63,477 nt of DNA from the NCBI GenBank assembly GCA_018432315.1, contig JAHDLB010000044.1:1-63477 (forward strand), in the 5' to 3' direction. Shown one piece after another: positions 59,454 to 63,477 of this stretch; the first letter of the stretch is position 1; each line of letters begins with the position of its first letter. The notes under the pieces are model-generated. The model made no database searches. It saw only the letters and a program-made list of their open reading frames with translations, and had not been told where the DNA came from. Source of the stretch: Anaerolineae bacterium. Its GTDB lineage: Bacteria; Chloroflexota; Anaerolineae; Aggregatilineales; Aggregatilineaceae. A program made the translations under genes and the position numbers.

Positions 59454-60550
59454 CTGATGCTTGCATAACTTTCTAAAACAAAGGGGCGAAGTGAGGTACA
59501 CTTGGCCCTATGGACGAAAAAACAAAACAACAACCAAAAGACTGGCGAGAAGCGCGTCGCATGCGCGCCTGGGAACTCCACCAAAAAGGCTGGCAACAAA
59601 AAGACATCGCGGAAGCACTCGGGGTGACATCAGGTGCAGTCAGCCAGTGGCTCAAACGCGGACGTGAAGAAGGCCCGGATGCCTTACGGAGTCGGCGTGG
59701 CGGCGGGCCCAAACCACGTTTGAGCAAGGACCAATTGGCCGAGTTGACAGCACATTTAGCCAAAGGCGCTGAACATTTTGGCTTTCGAGGTGATGTGTGG
59801 TCCCAACCACGTGTGGCAGAACTAATCCGGCGTGAGTTTGGCGTATCATACCATCCGAGCCACGTCGGACGGATCTTGAAAAACCTCGGTTGGAGCCGCC
59901 AGAAACCGATCACACGTGCCAGCCAACGCAATGAAGCTGCCATTGAGCAGTGGCGTACCGAGAAATGGAACGCGTTAGAAAAAAAGCCAAACAAGAAGGA
60001 CGCACCATAGTGTTTGTCGATGAAGCAGGCTTCTACTTGCTGCCCGCGGGGGTACATACCTATGCCCCGCGGGGACAAACGCCCCTTTTGCGCGTACCCT
60101 TGACCCGTGATCACCTGTCGGCCATCAGCGGCATCACGCCGAACGGCAAACTGTACCTGACGGTTCAATATGGTGCGTTCAAAGGTCCGGCGATTGTCAA
60201 ATTCCTGCGTCATTTGATGCGTCACATTCCTGGCAAACTGCTTATTATCTGGGATGGCTTGCCAGCCCATCGCAGCCAAGCGGTCAAAGACTTTCTGGCG
60301 CAAGGAGCTACCAAGCGCATTCATTTAGAACCATTACCCGGTTACGCCCCAGACCTCAATCCTGATGAAGGGGTCTGGCGCTACTTGAAATATGTCGAAA
60401 TGAAAAACCTATGTTGCCACACGCTCGATGACTTGCGTTACGAGTTGCGCAAAGCCACCATGCGGCTGCGCCACAAAACCGATGTTATTCTGTCTTGTTT
60501 CAAGCAAGCCCGTTTGGACCTGCCAGTTTAGTTTCATATGCAAGGATCAG
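59454..60550 (+). mobile_element. Complete IS630-family insertion sequence
   Basis: Ends CTGATGCTTGCATA (59454-59467) and TATGCAAGGATCAG (60537-60550) are inverted repeats with one mismatch, flanked by TA on each side (59452-59453 and 60551-60552), as expected for IS630. Length 1097 bp. Both ORFs are intact. Confidence 0.9.
59510..60531 (+). CDS. IS630-family transposase (two ORFs, -1 frameshift)
   Basis: OrfA (59510-60010) has the paired HTH: KGWQQKDIAEALGVTSGAVS, the DALRSRRGGGPKPRL linker and a winged helix (SYHPSHVGRILKNLGW). At GAAAAAAAGCC (about 59977-59987) the ribosome would slip -1 into orfB, ending 60531. OrfB carries the DDE triad: TIVFVDEAGF, LLIIWDGLPAHRS and PDLNPDEGVWRYLK. The A AAA AAG slippery site is the same type as in the broken copy at 57.7 kb. 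Possibly active. Confidence 0.92.
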
Positions 60551-60778
60551 TAATAAACGATGATACATCTGGCAACTGTAAGCTGGACTTTCACTTTAAT
60601 ATACCAAAGGGTCATTGACATAAGCCAATGGCGGCTCGAAAAAAAGCAGGAAACAGATGAACCTTAAGCGTTCAACCCCTCCGATTCGTGTGTCATGAGC
60701 AGATTTCTTGCCTAGATTGACTTCTGAACACGACGTTTTTTGCCCCTGTTGGGGTACTCACAGAATTGACGATCCGGC

Positions 60779-62596
60779 TTACCGCCTGTGTGATCCCCAC
60801 AGCTCGCGTAGGTTGTCGACGATGACCAGCAGGCCGATGCACACCACGCTTAGGATTACTATTTCCCAAAAAAAGGCGTAGATCAAGATCAGGGTAGCGA
60901 GGACAGTGAGCGCCAGCGTGGCCTGTACAATCAGGGTCTGGAAGCGACGGCGGAAGACCGACTCGAAGATCATGAACACACTAACCAACACACCCAGCCC
61001 TTTCAGCCAGTCGCGCGATGTAAGATAGAGTGCGACGAAGCCGATCAGCAGCAACCCGATGCTGAACGCAGCCCAATTTTCGGCTAGGCTGCTGAAGCGG
61101 ATTTCCTCCTCACTTTGTGGCTCGTGTGCGTGCCGGATATCTGCGCGCAGAGGGCCCCGGTCCCCAGCCTTGATACGAGCCAGGTGTTTTTGGCAGGCTT
61201 CAATGACCGCTTCGCGTACGGCAATGGCGTCCTGCAGGGTGTTGAGCGCGTCTTCGCGTGCCTCGACCTCGGTGCGGGCGGCTTTGCGCGGACCATCGAG
61301 GTGTGGCTGGGCGTCCATCGCACGATAGCGGGCATAGAGACGCGTCAGGTGGTCACGCTGCTGAATAGCTATTAAGCGACTGCCATCCTGGATCGCGCGC
61401 AGTTGGGCGATCTCATCGCGCAGGTTAGCGGCCATTTGGCGCGGTGGCTTGATTTTCGACAGTCCCGCCCAGCCCAGCGGGTTGTGCCACGTCCGGCGGA
61501 TGGTGCCGTCGCGGTTGTACTTCGGCCCGGCAGGCGCGTTTTCACCGGATACCGGGTCCTGCGCGTTGAAGCCCCATAGCCCGCGGTATTCGCTTACCCA
61601 ACCGGGAACGGGGTCGAGCAGCATGGGTGTCCACTCATGATCGCCACCCGGTCCGATACTGAGTCCATCGCCGCGCGCGTAGTCCACGAACGGAATGCGG
61701 AACAGTCCGGCGATGTCGGGTGATGGCGCGTCCGGTTCGCCCTGACGCAACGTACTCTGCCAGAAACGAGCCGCGCTTTCGAGCACACGGATCAGTGGTT
61801 TGAACGGTGACAGGCTGACTGTAATCATGTATTCGCCCGGCGAGAAGTAGCTGGCATGTGATCCCGCTCCGGCATAAATCACGGGGTGCGTGCCGACCTT
61901 TAGCACTTCGGGATCGTCCCAGCGGCGGCGCATGTCGTCGCCGTGAAAGTCGTGCGCGGCGTAGGCCACCCAGGCCGGTTGGGGGGCGTCGTCACCGCTG
62001 TCCTCCAGGTAGACGAATGCTTGCTCCCAGTCGGCTTCGTGGTTATTGACCCCGTAAAACGACGAGCGCCAATCATCCATGCAATAGAAAAAAAGGTAGT
62101 GCAGGACAATGTAGCCGTCCTGGCGCAATACGCGCCCGTAGTAGATGTAACGCGGTGTGGGTGCTTGCAGCTCGCGATAAGCTTTTTCAGCGGCAGTGGT
62201 TGTCCCGCCCGGTACCGTCCCGCGCAGCAGCAGTGTCACGGAGAACAGCGCGTCCACCAGTCGGGAAAGCAGTCCGACCCGCGCCAACCGCCCGCGCGAC
62301 TGGAAAGACGGACGGTCTTTGGTCTGTGCCCGGTAGAGTTGTTGCGCGATCGCGTTCATGGGCTCGACAAAGCGAAGAAAGTGTGTGCTTTGCTGCTCGT
62401 CGGACAGCGGCTCGGACAACCGCTCCAGCGTCAGTTCGCCGCGCGGGATCAACTCGACAGCAGGGGCATGGGGTGATTGGACCCACAGAGCACAGCGTGT
62501 TACATACCGATCGGCGTCCATCGGGAAGAACAGTTCGCCGTAGGTGTAACGCACGACCGGCTCGTAAGTGCGCAGTAGGGCAAGATCATCGCTCAT
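60779..62596 (-). CDS. Vps62-like protein with C-terminal membrane helices
   Basis: 605 residues from ATG 62596 (MSDDLALLRTYEPVVRYTYG) behind GGAGGAA; the upstream 85 codons are shadow. The body follows Vps62/DUF946-type proteins: EPVVRYTYGELFFP, LHYLFFYCMDDWRSSF, GVNNHEADWEQAFVYLED, HPVIYAGAGSHASYFSPGEY, and DPVPGWVSEYRGLWGFNAQ. A coiled coil (about 440-500) precedes four hydrophobic segments (AAFSIGLLLIGFVALYLTS, TLALTVLATLILIYAFFWEI and others). Function unknown; membrane-anchored. The start overlaps the stop of the small membrane gene (ATGA). Confidence 0.75.
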   Translation of the reverse strand: MSDDLALLRTYEPVVRYTYGELFFPMDADRYVTRCALWVQSPHAPAVELIPRGELTLERLSEPLSDEQQSTHFLRFVEPMNAIAQQLYRAQTKDRPSFQSRGRLARVGLLSRLVDALFSVTLLLRGTVPGGTTTAAEKAYRELQAPTPRYIYYGRVLRQDGYIVLHYLFFYCMDDWRSSFYGVNNHEADWEQAFVYLEDSGDDAPQPAWVAYAAHDFHGDDMRRRWDDPEVLKVGTHPVIYAGAGSHASYFSPGEYMITVSLSPFKPLIRVLESAARFWQSTLRQGEPDAPSPDIAGLFRIPFVDYARGDGLSIGPGGDHEWTPMLLDPVPGWVSEYRGLWGFNAQDPVSGENAPAGPKYNRDGTIRRTWHNPLGWAGLSKIKPPRQMAANLRDEIAQLRAIQDGSRLIAIQQRDHLTRLYARYRAMDAQPHLDGPRKAARTEVEAREDALNTLQDAIAVREAVIEACQKHLARIKAGDRGPLRADIRHAHEPQSEEEIRFSSLAENWAAFSIGLLLIGFVALYLTSRDWLKGLGVLVSVFMIFESVFRRRFQTLIVQATLALTVLATLILIYAFFWEIVILSVVCIGLLVIVDNLRELWGSHRR

Positions 62597-63033
62597 GAGG
62601 ATGATTTCCTCCGCGCGGTAGTGCCCCTTGTGCGAAAGACGAGCTTCACGTCGTGCTGGTTGAGATAGAACACGGTGAGCACTGTGACCAGCATTTGCGG
62701 GTAGACATTCTGACCCTGACTGTAATCGTAGAGCTGCGCCGCCAGGGACAGCCCCTGCAACGTCATGGTCGCGAGCCAGGCCGCAGGTCGTAGCGCCCAC
62801 ATGCCCCAAGCAATGACGATCCCGGCGGCAGTTATGGGGAGCGTCAGCCATTCGATCAGTGTCAGGTCCTCAGCTCGCTCAGAAATCTTCTCAGGCTCGA
62901 TCTGGCCGTTTTGCTCTTCGTAGAACTGGTATGCGATCCGGGCGCTGCGCGCGGTTGCCAACATGCCGTTGAGCAGCAGCAGGAAGGCGATGATGATCAC
63001 GCCGAACGGTCGCTTGTGTTTGGGGGGCAGCAT
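62593..63033 (-). CDS. Small membrane protein coupled to the Vps62-like gene
   Basis: 146 residues with about four hydrophobic segments: FGVIIIAFLLLLNGMLATA, LPITAAGIVIAWGMWALRPA, ATMTLQGLSLAAQLYDYSQ and QMLVTVLTVFYLN. Basic C-terminus (RTRGTTARRKSSS). Its stop overlaps the start of the larger gene, so the two proteins likely work together at the membrane. Family not recognised. Confidence 0.65.
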   Translation of the reverse strand: MLPPKHKRPFGVIIIAFLLLLNGMLATARSARIAYQFYEEQNGQIEPEKISERAEDLTLIEWLTLPITAAGIVIAWGMWALRPAAWLATMTLQGLSLAAQLYDYSQGQNVYPQMLVTVLTVFYLNQHDVKLVFRTRGTTARRKSSS

Positions 63034-63381
63034 ATGCTCTCCAGATTACCGATCGCCGAGTGGATGTTTCACTATAATGCGCTGGGAAGTATCGACGATT
63101 ATGGGAGTGTCAACTAGCAAGTGTATACAAAATCCCGTAGTCCGCAAAAACTAATCCACGAGAGAAATTCAGTAGACCTGTACTCTCAAAAAACTCCATA
63201 AATCCATGAACTGAGGCGAAAACAGGCCTGACTCGGTAGGGTAGAATAGGGCGTACTCCACTAACTGGGAAAGGGAATGGCATGTTCTGGTTCATGGTGA
63301 TGCAGGTTGTCTCGACACTCATCGAGTTGGTCAGGTGGTCAAGTCCGTTTTTGTCTGTAAAAGTGGAGACGTGGCATCGAA
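63034..63381. other. Gene-free stretch
   Basis: 348 bases upstream of the minus-strand membrane gene pair. TATAAT-like words occur near 63070, but no clear promoter. No supported gene. Confidence 0.4.
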
Positions 63382-63477
63382 CTAAACCGCTGTCTTGTGA
63401 GCCGACGATGCTTCGGGCGCGCTGGGGTCCAATTCCAGCTCGCGGCGCAGGTGACGCAGCATGGCGAGATCCAGGTC
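63382..63477 (-). CDS. C-terminal 31 residues of an unidentified protein (partial)
   Basis: An open minus-strand frame enters from beyond the window and stops at 63382-63384. The end reads DLDLAMLRHLRRELELDPSA, then PEASSAHKTAV. The family cannot be determined from this tail. Confidence 0.45.
   Translation of the reverse strand, partial: DLDLAMLRHLRRELELDPSAPEASSAHKTAV

Noticed and set aside
60779-62851. Start of the Vps62-like protein at 62851
   Set aside because: The first 85 codons overlap the small membrane gene in another frame; ATG 62596 has GGAGGAA and overlaps the stop of that gene.
1-63477. CRISPR array
   Set aside because: No regularly spaced repeats of 20-40 bases; the dispersed palindrome is irregularly spaced by hundreds to thousands of bases.
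1-63477. tRNA genes as integration targets
   Set aside because: Reading the intergenic regions near each recombinase gave no cloverleaf or T-loop consensus; not computed, so a missed tRNA is possible.

Overview
This 63.5 kb window is a patchwork of mobile DNA in a moderately GC-rich bacterium. A Chloroflexota (Anaerolineae-like) host is the best guess, because of the SARP/BTAD-ATPase regulator, the TIR-FGE fusions, the PD40/SH3 secreted protein, the XcyI-type restriction system and repeated YeaQ/GlsB stress genes. This is family-level inference; there is no rRNA or other phylogenetic marker, and I see no tRNA or CRISPR array.

Layout. (1) 0-5.4 kb: an IS630-type element has cut off hsdS behind hsdM, and a PLD-nuclease/SNF2-type helicase gene is divergent from them. 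(2) 5.5-7.8 kb: a DUF429 protein and a TIR-FGE protein. (3) 8.1-19.2 kb: a phage- or plasmid-like element with an HNH-AP2 endonuclease, a RecA-like ATPase lacking its N-terminus, small DNA-binding proteins, a membrane protein, a strongly structured candidate ncRNA with its own promoter and terminator, a replication-type winged-helix operon, a tyrosine recombinase, and a cassette of small ORF, resolvase-like protein without its catalytic serine, and large serine recombinase. The 14-bp palindrome CGTTACGCGTAACG recurs through this part and I did not see it elsewhere. (4) 19.5-22.5 kb: a large SIR2/STAND-like/TPR/cold-shock-like protein.

(5) 22.8-44.1 kb: a probable second integrative and mobilizable element. 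At its left edge is another serine recombinase with its own small upstream ORF. It carries a cargo of SIR2, DnaJ-type zinc protein, three tandem lipoprotein paralogues, a second TIR-FGE, a complete IS5-family element, a PD40/SH3 protein and an XcyI-type restriction-modification pair. It then has a replication and mobilization module of sigma-like factor, HU, prim-pol, RHH protein, a hairpin-rich putative oriT, a relaxase, a tiny zinc-finger protein and a membrane protein. An 18-bp direct repeat at 22796 and 44053 may be attL/attR. Just outside lies a paralogous membrane protein/tiny zinc-finger pair.

(6) 45.3-55.6 kb: a SARP-type ATPase regulator and a duplicated general-stress cassette (three GlsB/YeaQ and one related protein, PRC-barrel, YtxH, YggT, CsbD and a CsbD remnant, CBS pair, HPF, RNB ribonuclease, an eRF1-like protein, DUF5661), with recurring leader modules. 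(7) 55.6-60.6 kb: an SDR oxidoreductase, a DAC-domain protein and several broken or complete IS elements. (8) 60.8-63.5 kb: a Vps62-like membrane protein, a small membrane protein and the end of an unidentified gene.

Taken together the accessory genes look like layered defence (two restriction systems, SIR2 and TIR NADase-type proteins) carried by integrative elements with separate integration and mobilization machinery.
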